64,000 nucleotides of DNA from Pseudoalteromonas sp. XMcav2-N (GTDB taxonomy: Bacteria; Pseudomonadota; Gammaproteobacteria; Enterobacterales; Alteromonadaceae). The translations under genes were made by a program, and so were the position numbers. Where the stretch lies: positions 620,001 through 684,000 of the forward strand of contig NZ_JAMXSF010000001.1 of assembly GCF_024124545.1 (NCBI RefSeq). Reading direction: 5' to 3'. The notes below the pieces were generated by a model that was not told the origin of the DNA, did not search any database, and saw only the letters and a program-made list of their open reading frames with translations. Each line of letters begins with the position of its first letter. Positions within the stretch are counted from its first letter, which is position 1. Below, piece after piece: positions 26,169-36,072 of this stretch.

Positions 26169-28070
26169 ATGACGGCATTACCAATTATTGTAGGCATGGG
26201 AGGCGTAAACGCTTCCGGCAGAACCTCGTTCCATCAGGGGTATCGCCGTATAGTATTAGACAGCCTGGATGATGCTGCAAGACAGGAAACCTTTTTGGGC
26301 CTGGCAACGTTGATGAATTTGGTATCATTACAGGGCTCGGAACTGGTTACCGCAGATGGTGAAGTTGTAAGCCCGGATCAGATTGAATCTCTGTTTGGTC
26401 GCCAGATCATAGAAGGCACGTTGATCCGAAAGATCGAAAAAAATCACTTTGATGTTGACGCAACACACTGGCAGCAGAAATTGACTATGCAGGCAAGTGA
26501 CGATAGCGGCCTGACTTTTACCTGCCGCAAACGTGACTTACCAACGCCGGTACCGTCCAGCTGGCAGGTAGAATTAATTGACGAAAAAACCGCTCAGGTA
26601 TTTATCCCTGAGCAGCTGGAAGTGAAAGTTGACAGCCACAGGGATAACCCTATTAAAGCCGCAGGTCAGTTGCCAACCGGGTTTGACCCGTCAGTGATGT
26701 ATAACAGTCGTTATCAACCGCGTGGCCTCCAGGCAACAATCTTTGCTGCGACCGATGCTATACGCTCAACAGGCCTAGACTGGCAAACAGTGATGAACAG
26801 TGTTGAGCCTGATCAGATTGGGACTTACTCAGCCTCTGTGGTAGGGCAAGTGAACGATGAAGGATTTGGCGGACTGTTTCGCAGTCGAATGAAAGGCGAG
26901 CGGGTGAGTACTAAGCAACTGGCTCTGGGCCTCAACACTATGTCAACAGACTTCATTAACGCCTATGTGACGGGTAGTGTGGGCACTACCTTCTCAACAT
27001 CGGGCGCTTGTGCAACTTTCCTGTATAATTTGCGTGCGGCGGTCAATGATATTCAGGCGGGTCGCACCCGCGTTGCAGTTGTTGCCAGTGTAGAATGTGC
27101 CCTGACTCCTGAGGTGATAGAAGGCTTCGGTAATATGGGAGCACTGGCCAACGAGGAAGGTTTGCGTAAACTGGATAATACCGAACAGGTTGACTATCGC
27201 CGCACCAGTCGTCCGTTTGGCGAAAACTGTGGCTTTACCATCGGAGAAGGAGCTCAGGTTGCCATTCTGATGGATGACAAGCTGGCGCTGGAGCTGGGGG
27301 CCGATATTATGGGCTCAGTCGCAGATGTGTATGTCAATGCTGATGGCGTTAAGAAGTCAATTACCGCACCGGGTCCTGGTAATTACATCACAATGGCAAA
27401 GTCTGTCGCTCTGGCGGAACAAATCGCAGGCACAGAAGCACTGCAACAGCGTAGCTTTATTCTTGCGCATGGCTCGAGCACACCACAAAATCGTGTGACA
27501 GAATCTTTTATTTATCATCGTATTGCAGAGACCTTCGGTATTAATGGCTGGAAAGTGGCGGCACCTAAAGCATTTGTGGGTCATACAATAGGCCCGGCAT
27601 CAGGTGATCAGCTTGCAATGGCACTGGGAGTATTTAGTCATCAAATTATGCCAGGCGTTACAACTATCGACGCAGTCGCTGACGATGTTCATGATCAACA
27701 TCTGGATATTCGTACAAATCACTATCATTGTGGAGAAATGGATATTGCCTTTATTAACTCCAAAGGGTTTGGTGGCAACAATGCGACTGCGACAGTTCTG
27801 TCACCAGCGATGACGCTGAAGATGCTAACCAAGCGTTATGGCGAAGCCGAATTAGCACAGCACAGCGTCAAGCTGGCAGAAACAAAACAACAGCAAGCCA
27901 GCTATCAACAGGCGGCTGATCTCGGCCAGTATGAGCTTATTTATCGCTTTGGCAATGGCATGATCGATGAATCACAATTGCAGTTAAGTAAAGAGGCGCT
28001 GGGTATTCCGGGCTTTGATAAATCAGTCAAACTGACAGTGAACAATCAGTATGGCGATTTGACCGTTTAA
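26169..28070 (+). CDS. fabY: Beta-ketoacyl-ACP synthase FabY
   Basis: A 633-residue condensing enzyme. Its opening (LPIIVGMGGVNASGRTSFHQG) and length match the FabY ketoacyl synthase described in Pseudomonas aeruginosa (634 residues), which starts fatty acid synthesis by condensing acetyl-CoA with malonyl-ACP in place of FabH. The thiolase-fold catalytic triad is visible: C281 in STSGACATF, H434 in LAHGSSTPQNR and H472 in FVGHTIGPASGD. The N-terminal about 180 residues before the condensing core are characteristic of this group. It is a single gene, ending at a terminator shared with fghA. Functional identity with FabY is inferred from similarity. Confidence 0.85.
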   Translation: MTALPIIVGMGGVNASGRTSFHQGYRRIVLDSLDDAARQETFLGLATLMNLVSLQGSELVTADGEVVSPDQIESLFGRQIIEGTLIRKIEKNHFDVDATHWQQKLTMQASDDSGLTFTCRKRDLPTPVPSSWQVELIDEKTAQVFIPEQLEVKVDSHRDNPIKAAGQLPTGFDPSVMYNSRYQPRGLQATIFAATDAIRSTGLDWQTVMNSVEPDQIGTYSASVVGQVNDEGFGGLFRSRMKGERVSTKQLALGLNTMSTDFINAYVTGSVGTTFSTSGACATFLYNLRAAVNDIQAGRTRVAVVASVECALTPEVIEGFGNMGALANEEGLRKLDNTEQVDYRRTSRPFGENCGFTIGEGAQVAILMDDKLALELGADIMGSVADVYVNADGVKKSITAPGPGNYITMAKSVALAEQIAGTEALQQRSFILAHGSSTPQNRVTESFIYHRIAETFGINGWKVAAPKAFVGHTIGPASGDQLAMALGVFSHQIMPGVTTIDAVADDVHDQHLDIRTNHYHCGEMDIAFINSKGFGGNNATATVLSPAMTLKMLTKRYGEAELAQHSVKLAETKQQQASYQQAADLGQYELIYRFGNGMIDESQLQLSKEALGIPGFDKSVKLTVNNQYGDLTV

Positions 28071-28090
28071 AATATTATGTTAAGCAAACA

Positions 28091-28114
28091 AAAGGCGCGT
28101 CAGCGCCTTTTTTT
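28091..28114. terminator. Bidirectional terminator between fabY and fghA
   Basis: AAAGGCGC and GCGCCTTT form an 8-bp stem with loop GTCA, followed on the plus strand by further T to give a run of seven, and preceded by four A for the opposite direction. Confidence 0.9.
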
Positions 28115-28119
28115 GTGGT

Positions 28120-28962
28120 TTACTTCAGATACTGCGCGTGGAAATCCAGTTGCGCATCAATGAATGACGAAATAAAAAAGTAGCTGTGATCATAGCCCGG
28201 GTGCATCGTCAGTGTAAGGGGATAGTCCACAGTCTGAGCCGCTTTTACCAGAGCTTCGGGCTTAAGCTGTTCATCAAGGAACTGGTCGGCCTCACCCTGA
28301 TCAACGCGAACAGGCACTTTCAGGTCGTCCTTACTTTGTCTGAGCAAGTTGCAGGCGTCATAGGCCAGCCAGGCATGACTCTCATCACCCAAATAACCCG
28401 AAAATGCTTTCTTGCCCCATGGGCAATCTGCCGGGTTAGAAATAGGGCTAAACGCAGAGATACTGCAATACCGCGATGGGTTTTTTAGCCCGATAACCAG
28501 TGCGCCATGACCCCCCATAGAATGGCCAGCGATGGCACGCTTATCAGAAACTGGGAACTGCTGCTCGATCAGCGCAGGTAACTCTTCGCTTACGTAGCTG
28601 TACATCTGATAGTGTTTATCATAAGGCGCTCGAGTAGCGTTGACATAAAAGCCTGCTCCCAGACCAAAGTCATAACACTGCTGGGGGTCATCAGGTACAT
28701 CGTCGCCACGCGGCGACGTATCTGGAGTCACGATTGCGATACCCAACTCATTGGCCCGCTTAAATGCACCAGCCTTTTGCATAAAGTTCTCGTCAGTGCA
28801 GGTCAATCCCGACAGCCAGTAAAGTACAGGTACTGGCTGGGTGTTATTTGCCTGTTCTGGCAGGAAGATAGCAAAGGTCATACCACACTGAGTGTGCTGA
28901 CTTTGATGGCGATAGCGTCGATGCCAGCCACCGGCGACCTTGTTCTCACTCACTAGTTCCAT
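28120..28962 (-). CDS. fghA: S-formylglutathione hydrolase
   Basis: Hydrolyses S-formylglutathione to formate and glutathione, the second step of glutathione-dependent formaldehyde removal. The 280-residue esterase-D-family protein has the nucleophile elbow GHSMGGHGA, an oxyanion-side WLSGLTCTDENF, the acid in VDQGEADQFL and the catalytic His in HPGYDHSYFF. It lies 9 bases downstream of adhC with an AAGGGAAG ribosome site. Confidence 0.95.
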   Translation of the reverse strand: MELVSENKVAGGWHRRYRHQSQHTQCGMTFAIFLPEQANNTQPVPVLYWLSGLTCTDENFMQKAGAFKRANELGIAIVTPDTSPRGDDVPDDPQQCYDFGLGAGFYVNATRAPYDKHYQMYSYVSEELPALIEQQFPVSDKRAIAGHSMGGHGALVIGLKNPSRYCSISAFSPISNPADCPWGKKAFSGYLGDESHAWLAYDACNLLRQSKDDLKVPVRVDQGEADQFLDEQLKPEALVKAAQTVDYPLTLTMHPGYDHSYFFISSFIDAQLDFHAQYLK

Positions 28963-28971
28963 ATACTTCCC

Positions 28972-30174
<1,203 letters not shown>

Positions 30175-30190
30175 TTACGTATTTGTAATA

Positions 30191-31057
30191 ATGGACAGAT
30201 GGTCAGGTTTAGATGAATTTGTAGCGGTGGCGACCTGCGGGTCATTTACAGGTGCTGCACAGCAGTTGGATACGTCCGTGGCACAGGTAAGCCGGCGGGT
30301 TAAAACGCTTGAGTCAGAACTCGGATATCAGCTACTCACACGTACAACACGTAATCTGGCCCTGACTCCGGAAGGCCAGGTCTTTCTGAGTCATGCACGG
30401 CTGCTGCAGCACGCCTACGAGGACGCGACAGCCGCTTTGCGGCAAAGAGATACTCAGCCTACGGGGAAAATCAGGATGACGGCACCTGTGATGTATGGTG
30501 AGCAATATATTATGCCGCTGGTGCATCAATTTATGTGTCGCTTTCCCTCTGTGACTGTGGATATGGAATTGACCAACGCTCAGTTAGATTTGGTCGAGCA
30601 GGGCGTGGATCTGGCGATTAGAATCGGCCAGCTTAAAGATTCGTCATTACATGCTAAGCGGTTGTCTCAACGGCGCACTTTGGTATGCGTTTCACCCGAT
30701 TACCTGAAACAGCATCAGCCAATCACGCGCATCCGAGATTTAGCAGAGCATAATTGTCTGCTGGGCAATGCGCAGTACTGGCGTTTTATGGATCATGGCG
30801 TTGAACGGCATGTAAAAATATCCGGAACACTTAGATGTAACAGTGGTTGGGCATTACTTGATGCGGCCAGGCAGGGATTGGGAATCGTACAACTCCCCCA
30901 TTATTACGTTCAGGAAGCCCTGGAATGTGGGAAGTTAGTGACAATCTTGGATGACTTTACTCCGATGGAGGAGGGGATCTGGGCGGTTTACCCGCCCAGA
31001 AAATATTTGTCGACGGCTATTCGTGCGCTCATCGATTTTTTAGCGGAGCATCTCTAG
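30191..31057 (+). CDS. LysR-family transcriptional regulator beside adhC-fghA
   Basis: A 288-residue regulator: N-terminal winged helix with FVAVATCGSFTGAAQQL and VSRRVKTLESELGYQLLTRTTR, then a LysR substrate-binding domain. ATG at 30191 is chosen (start MDRWSGLDEF) because the 15 residues upstream are not part of the usual fold. Divergence from adhC suggests control of the formaldehyde operon; the effector is unknown. Its TAG stop shares the sequence CTAG with the stop of the convergent SulP gene, so the two genes overlap by 4 bases. Confidence 0.85.
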   Translation: MDRWSGLDEFVAVATCGSFTGAAQQLDTSVAQVSRRVKTLESELGYQLLTRTTRNLALTPEGQVFLSHARLLQHAYEDATAALRQRDTQPTGKIRMTAPVMYGEQYIMPLVHQFMCRFPSVTVDMELTNAQLDLVEQGVDLAIRIGQLKDSSLHAKRLSQRRTLVCVSPDYLKQHQPITRIRDLAEHNCLLGNAQYWRFMDHGVERHVKISGTLRCNSGWALLDAARQGLGIVQLPHYYVQEALECGKLVTILDDFTPMEEGIWAVYPPRKYLSTAIRALIDFLAEHL

Positions 31058-32721
31058 GCCTGAGTATTGCTTGCCTCCATGGCTTCCAGTGCTCTGCCCA
31101 GAGCTTGTTCCCGGCTGTTACAGAATGCATGCTCTCCCAGTTTGCTGCGAATATCAAACTTTTGAAGCTGCTCGCTGGTGTCTTTATTAGGTGAGTAGAT
31201 GAAGACCTGGCAATCCGCATCCAGTGCATCGCTGATGGCGTTCTCAATCGCCAGGCTGACGGTCACATCCAGCATCGCGACATCACTTAAATCGAGCACC
31301 ATCGTCTTATACTCGCCAATATGACGGTGCTGGCGGGTAATCGCTTTTGATACGCTGAAGATCATTGGCCCTGACAGGTAAAAGAACAATAGCTGGCCCT
31401 TAGCCTGTTCCAACAATGCGCGTTCGTGGGTGGATAATGGCACGTCTTCATCGGCATCGCCGTCACTGATGGCTTTGACATGTTGTTCCTGCACACGGCT
31501 AAGGCGCTCAATGACCATAATGTTGGAAATAAACACACCCAGGCCAACAGCAACCATCAAATCGACGAATACAGTGAGCAGCATAACGCCGTACATGATA
31601 GCCATCTGGCTAATACTGAGTTTGTGCGCGCGCTGGATAAAGCTCCAATCGAGAATATTAATCCCGACGTAGACGGCGATACCAGCGAGCACAGCCATCG
31701 GGATTGGTTCAGTCAGGCTGCCCGCAACAAACACAACGGCCATCAGGATCAGCGCCCGGAAGATACCGGCTAGCGGAGAGCGAGCACCTACCTGAATATT
31801 TACCACGGTACCCATCGTGGCACCAGCACCAGGTAAAGCACCAAAAAAGCCTGCAATCATGTTTGCAATACCCTGACCACGAAGCTCTTTGTCTGAGTCA
31901 TGCTCGGTACGGGTTAAGCTATCACCAATGACGGCTGTCAGTAATGTATCTATGCATCCAAGCGTCCCCAGTACTAGTGCGTCAATGACCATTTCTGTAA
32001 ACAGTTCAGGGGTAAAAGTTGGCCAGACAATCTCAGGCAGGCCGCTGGGGATCTCGCCAATTCTGCGAATGCTGTCGGTATCGAAAAGCAGGATGGATAT
32101 CAGGGTAACAACGACTAACGCAACCAGCTGAGCAGGAACGTACTGACGATATTTCTTTGGCATGTAGAAGAGGACACCCAAAGTCAGAAGACCTAAAAAA
32201 AGCTCGGAGATGTGTAGATTTAGAAGCAGTTCTGGAAAGGCAGATAATGTCCCGGGCACGCCGCCAGGAGGGGCTTGATGGCCTAATAGTGGTGCCAATT
32301 GCAGGATGATCAATATCACACCGATACCTGACATAAACCCGGACACCACACTGTAGGGCATTAAAGTGACGTATTTACCGAGTTTGAGCGTACCCAATAA
32401 TATCTGGAATGCCCCAGCCATCATCACCACAGTAAAGGCCATCGCCGGTCCGGCTTCGGGGTATTTTGACACCATAGTGGTCAGCACTGCTGTCATAATG
32501 ACCGTCATCGGGCCAGTTGGCTCTGAGATCAGGGAGGTTGAACCGCCAAACAAGGCAGCGAAGAGGCCAACGAGAATTGCGCCCCACATACCGGCTTCAG
32601 CTCCGGCTCCGGATGCCACGCCAAAGGCGAGGGCGAGTGGTAGGGAAATGATTGCAGTGGTCACACCACCGAACAAATCTCCCTTGAAATTCATATGTTT
32701 AAATCTTGATAACGAAAACAT
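31054..32721 (-). CDS. SulP-family inorganic anion transporter with STAS domain
   Basis: A 555-residue inner-membrane transporter. The SulP core has about 12-14 helices and includes the motif GGSTSLISEPTGPMTV and the GALPGAGATMGTVVNIQVGARSPLAGI loop. The cytoplasmic STAS domain occupies about the last 120 residues (VLDLSDVAMLDVTVSLAIE). SulP members carry sulfate, bicarbonate or other anions with sodium or protons; the substrate is not evident here. ATG 32721 follows GGACC at a suitable distance; a longer open frame upstream adds ten residues without a ribosome site. Single gene. Confidence 0.88.
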   Translation of the reverse strand: MFSLSRFKHMNFKGDLFGGVTTAIISLPLALAFGVASGAGAEAGMWGAILVGLFAALFGGSTSLISEPTGPMTVIMTAVLTTMVSKYPEAGPAMAFTVVMMAGAFQILLGTLKLGKYVTLMPYSVVSGFMSGIGVILIILQLAPLLGHQAPPGGVPGTLSAFPELLLNLHISELFLGLLTLGVLFYMPKKYRQYVPAQLVALVVVTLISILLFDTDSIRRIGEIPSGLPEIVWPTFTPELFTEMVIDALVLGTLGCIDTLLTAVIGDSLTRTEHDSDKELRGQGIANMIAGFFGALPGAGATMGTVVNIQVGARSPLAGIFRALILMAVVFVAGSLTEPIPMAVLAGIAVYVGINILDWSFIQRAHKLSISQMAIMYGVMLLTVFVDLMVAVGLGVFISNIMVIERLSRVQEQHVKAISDGDADEDVPLSTHERALLEQAKGQLLFFYLSGPMIFSVSKAITRQHRHIGEYKTMVLDLSDVAMLDVTVSLAIENAISDALDADCQVFIYSPNKDTSEQLQKFDIRSKLGEHAFCNSREQALGRALEAMEASNTQA

Positions 32722-32888
32722 TGAAGGTCCATACCGCGAGATTTGCCGCATTCTACACTAAAATCCAGTGTAATTTAGAGCCACAATTAAAAAATTTTAC
32801 ACTTTTTTTTGGGGTCAAAGGTATGACCCTGCTTTCTCGATTGTGCTAGTATCGTGCACTGAACTTATATATAGAAAAATAAACTATT

Positions 32889-34100
32889 ATGTTTCAGCCT
32901 GTTAGCCTTTATATAGGGCTTAGATACAGCCGTGCTACAAAAGGCAACGGGTTTGTGTCTTTTATTTCGTTTTTTTCCATTGCCGGTATTGCACTTGGTT
33001 TAATGGCACTGATCACGGTCAGTTCCGTGATGAACGGGTTTGAGCAGAGCCTTAAAAACGCCATGCTAGACTTGATCCCCCATGTGCAGCTGCACAAGTC
33101 GTCAGAAGACCGAAAGGCAGAGGCAGCACAGTTACTAGATAAATTAGCTACTTTACCTGAGGTAAAACGGGTTACGCCTTATGTGACCAGTGATGTGATC
33201 CTGCAGACCAACAAAGATCTGGTTGGGGTACGACTACAGGGCGCTTTCAGTGGTTATCCTTCCGCACTCGAGCCCCATGTCGAAGCGGGCAGCATAGCGC
33301 AATTTCGTGAGCAGAAATATCAACTGGCATTGAGTCGCTATCTGGCAAACCAACTGGACGTTCGTTTAGGCCAAAAAGTTCGGGTGATCATGCCGGATAT
33401 CAGCAGCTACACCCCGATGGGACGGGTTCCCAAGCAGCGCTTGTTCACTGTGGCGTTGATCTATAACACACGCAGTGAAGCCGATGTCAACTTGGCTTTT
33501 GCCGATGGTAAGAGTTTGCAACGTCTGCTTAAGCGCAAACCAGCAGACTTTGATATCAGTATTACCCTCAAAGATGCGTTTGCCGTTAATGAGTTCAAAA
33601 CCACTTATGCTCCGCTGCTGTCAGGGCTGACGTATTCAGACTGGCATGTACAACAGGGGGCGCTATTTGCTGCTGTGGCGATGGAAAAACGTATTATGTC
33701 TCTGTTACTCGGGCTGATTGTGATTGTCGCGGTCTTTAATATTGTTTCTGCTTTGTCCATGATGGTCAGTGAAAAGCAGGGCGAAGTCGCTATTTTACAA
33801 ACTCTGGGATTGACACCGAGTGCCATCGCTCGGGTATTTATGGTTCAGGGGTTGTATAACGGTTTAGTTGGGACCCTATTGGGCACGGTATTTGGCTACC
33901 TGCTGGCCAGCAATATCAATGAAGTGGTAGCGCTTAGCGGCTTATCTTTGCTTGGTGGGGCTGAGTTACCAGTTCGGTTCGACTGGTTGAGTTTGAGCCT
34001 GATAGTAGCAACCAGTTTGTTATTGAGTTTTATTGCAACATTGTATCCGGCGTTTAAAGCCGCAAAAGTGCTTCCTGCTGAGGTGTTAAGGTATGAGTGA
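32889..34100 (+). CDS. lolC: Lipoprotein-releasing ABC permease LolC
   Basis: Inner-membrane permease of the LolCDE complex, which extracts outer-membrane lipoproteins and hands them to LolA. The 403-residue protein has an N-terminal membrane helix ([30 protein letters not shown]), a large periplasmic domain of about 210 residues and three C-terminal helices (about 265-395, FtsX/MacB fold). A Pro-rich [12 protein letters not shown] loop in the periplasmic domain fits the LolA-binding hook of LolC. It is first in lolC-lolD-lolE and overlaps lolD by 8 bases. Confidence 0.93.
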   Translation: MFQPVSLYIGLRYSRATKGNGFVSFISFFSIAGIALGLMALITVSSVMNGFEQSLKNAMLDLIPHVQLHKSSEDRKAEAAQLLDKLATLPEVKRVTPYVTSDVILQTNKDLVGVRLQGAFSGYPSALEPHVEAGSIAQFREQKYQLALSRYLANQLDVRLGQKVRVIMPDISSYTPMGRVPKQRLFTVALIYNTRSEADVNLAFADGKSLQRLLKRKPADFDISITLKDAFAVNEFKTTYAPLLSGLTYSDWHVQQGALFAAVAMEKRIMSLLLGLIVIVAVFNIVSALSMMVSEKQGEVAILQTLGLTPSAIARVFMVQGLYNGLVGTLLGTVFGYLLASNINEVVALSGLSLLGGAELPVRFDWLSLSLIVATSLLLSFIATLYPAFKAAKVLPAEVLRYE

Positions 34101-34791
34101 TTTAGTAATTGAGTGTCAGGGTCTGAATAAGGCCTATGATGAAGCGGGGCAGCAGGTTGAGGTGTTAAAAGGGGTCGAACTGGCGCTTACACAAGGCGAT
34201 ATGCTGGCGATTGTCGGTAGCTCAGGCTCGGGCAAAAGTACCTTGTTACATATTCTTGGCACGCTGGATACTGCAAGCAGTGGCACAGTTCAAATTAAGG
34301 GCACCGATGTCGCCAGCTTGTCGCGTCGCAAGCAAGCCGATTTTCGCAACCAAAACCTGGGCTTTATCTATCAGTTTCATCATTTGTTGATGGATTTCAC
34401 TGCGCTTGAAAATGTCGCAATGCCGCTGCTGATATCGGGTCAGTCGCCTAAAGCAGCACACGCTCAGGCCGAGGAAATGCTGGATAAAGTGGGGTTGGCA
34501 CATCGCGGTGGCCATCGTCCATCTGAGCTATCCGGTGGTGAACGTCAGCGCGTAGCGATTGCCCGGGCATTGGTCACCCGCCCGGCCTTGGTACTGGCGG
34601 ATGAGCCGACGGGGAACCTGGATAAACAAAATGCGTTGAAAATTTATACCTTACTCAAAGAGCTTAACCGTGATTTGAAAACCAGCTTTGTGGTGGTGAC
34701 ACACGATCTGGAACTCGCTGCCAAGTTAGGTCGTGCTGTGGCATTGGATGACGGTGTTCTGGTAGAACAATCGTTACAAAGTGAGGCTTAG
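34093..34791 (+). CDS. lolD: Lipoprotein-releasing ABC ATPase LolD
   Basis: The 232-residue ATPase of LolCDE: Walker [11 protein letters not shown]-loop [16 protein letters not shown] (the LolD-specific FQxHHLLxDFxxLENV region), signature [15 protein letters not shown] and Walker [13 protein letters not shown], with the switch His in VVVTHD. It overlaps lolC by 8 bases and lies 4 bases before the chosen lolE ATG. Confidence 0.96.
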   Translation: MSDLVIECQGLNKAYDEAGQQVEVLKGVELALTQGDMLAIVGSSGSGKSTLLHILGTLDTASSGTVQIKGTDVASLSRRKQADFRNQNLGFIYQFHHLLMDFTALENVAMPLLISGQSPKAAHAQAEEMLDKVGLAHRGGHRPSELSGGERQRVAIARALVTRPALVLADEPTGNLDKQNALKIYTLLKELNRDLKTSFVVVTHDLELAAKLGRAVALDDGVLVEQSLQSEA

Positions 34792-34795
34792 TGCA

Positions 34796-36022
34796 ATGCT
34801 GAGTATATTTATCAGTAACCGGTTACGTGCATCTAAACATCAGGCTGGGTTGATCGGGTTTTTGAGTAAATCGTCAACGCTTGGTGTGATGCTGGGTGTG
34901 GCCGTATTGATTGTCGCATTATCGGTCATTAATGGGTTTGAGCAGCAGCTAAAGACCCGCTTGCTGTCAGTGGTGCCGCATGTGGCTTATCAGGCACCAT
35001 ATGAGCCAATTTCTGACTGGCCTGATAAGGTCCGTTTACTGGAGGCACAACCGGGTATTGTTGCAGCAGTGCCAGAGATTTCGGTCACAGCTATGGTGCA
35101 GTTTCGTGGTGAGTTGAAAGCCGCTGAAGTGAAAGGTGTGGATTTTGCTTCTCATCACACGGTTTCGGAGGTGGGGCAGTTTATCAAAGGGACGTCATTG
35201 TCTGCATTGTCTGGGGATGACATTGTCTTGGGCCAGCATATTGCCAAAGATCTGGAGTTATCGCCCGGTGACAAGGTCACGTTGTTGGTGGCCAATCCTC
35301 AGGCTGATTCTCCCCTGGCGGCACCAAAGCGGTTAAACTTTATATTGGCTGGAACCATTGATATGGGTGGGCCAATTGACCGCTCATTAGCCTTGGTATC
35401 GGTGAGCAGGTTGCAACAGGCAATGGGGCTGGCTGAGGACCAGGTTACCGGACTGCGCGCAAAAGTCGATGATGTTTTTTCGGCCCATCAGGTTGCGATG
35501 TCTGCGGGCAGAGCGTTACCCGATCTGGTTTATGTTAACAGCTGGTTTCGTACCCAGGGCAGTCTTTATCAGGACATACAGATGGTCAGAACCATAGTCT
35601 ACCTGGTGGTGTTTTTGATAATTGCAGTCGCCAGTTTTAACATAGTGTCTTCCATGGTGATGGAAGTAAAGGAAAAGCAGGCGGATATCGCCATTTTAAA
35701 AACCATGGGTGCGAAAGACAGCACTATATTTGCTACCTTCGCTATACAGGGGGTAAGTTATGCGCTCATCGGGGCACTGGTTGGCCTGTTTATTGGCATT
35801 GTGTTGGCATTGAATATCTCAGACTTATTCCGTGCCTGGGTTGAGATGGATGGGGATAACCCGCTTCAGGGAGTATACTTTATAGAGTTTTTGCCCAGTC
35901 AGTTGATGTGGTTTGATGTCGTGGCCGTGTTGTCTATCACTCTGGTGATTGCCGTATTGTCCTGCCTGTATCCAGCCTGGCAGGCTGTCAAAGTCGACCC
36001 CGCCAGAGTTCTGGGTGGTTAG
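34796..36022 (+). CDS. lolE: Lipoprotein-releasing ABC permease LolE
   Basis: The second permease of LolCDE, which binds the lipoprotein substrate. It has 408 residues, with the same four-helix plus periplasmic-domain layout as LolC and an N-terminal LSVINGFEQQLKTRLLSVVPHV motif. Chosen start ATG 34796 is preceded by GAGG; a GTG at 34781 in frame overlaps lolD and is less likely. Presence of separate LolC and LolE proteins (not a LolF homodimer) is typical of Gammaproteobacteria. Confidence 0.93.
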   Translation: MLSIFISNRLRASKHQAGLIGFLSKSSTLGVMLGVAVLIVALSVINGFEQQLKTRLLSVVPHVAYQAPYEPISDWPDKVRLLEAQPGIVAAVPEISVTAMVQFRGELKAAEVKGVDFASHHTVSEVGQFIKGTSLSALSGDDIVLGQHIAKDLELSPGDKVTLLVANPQADSPLAAPKRLNFILAGTIDMGGPIDRSLALVSVSRLQQAMGLAEDQVTGLRAKVDDVFSAHQVAMSAGRALPDLVYVNSWFRTQGSLYQDIQMVRTIVYLVVFLIIAVASFNIVSSMVMEVKEKQADIAILKTMGAKDSTIFATFAIQGVSYALIGALVGLFIGIVLALNISDLFRAWVEMDGDNPLQGVYFIEFLPSQLMWFDVVAVLSITLVIAVLSCLYPAWQAVKVDPARVLGG

Positions 36023-36037
36023 GACTAATAAAGTACG

Positions 36038-36066
36038 CACAACGCATATATAATGTATGCGTTGTG
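36038..36066. terminator. Hairpin between convergent lolE and the EAL gene
   Basis: CACAACGCATA and TATGCGTTGTG form an 11-bp perfect stem with loop TATAATG. It lies 15 bases past lolE and just before the opposing stop. There is no T run, so strength is uncertain. Confidence 0.55.
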
Positions 36067-36072
36067 AGTGCG

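Noticed and set aside
34781..34795. GTG start for lolE overlapping lolD
   Set aside because: The ATG at 34796 has GAGG upstream and begins with the conserved LolE N-terminus.
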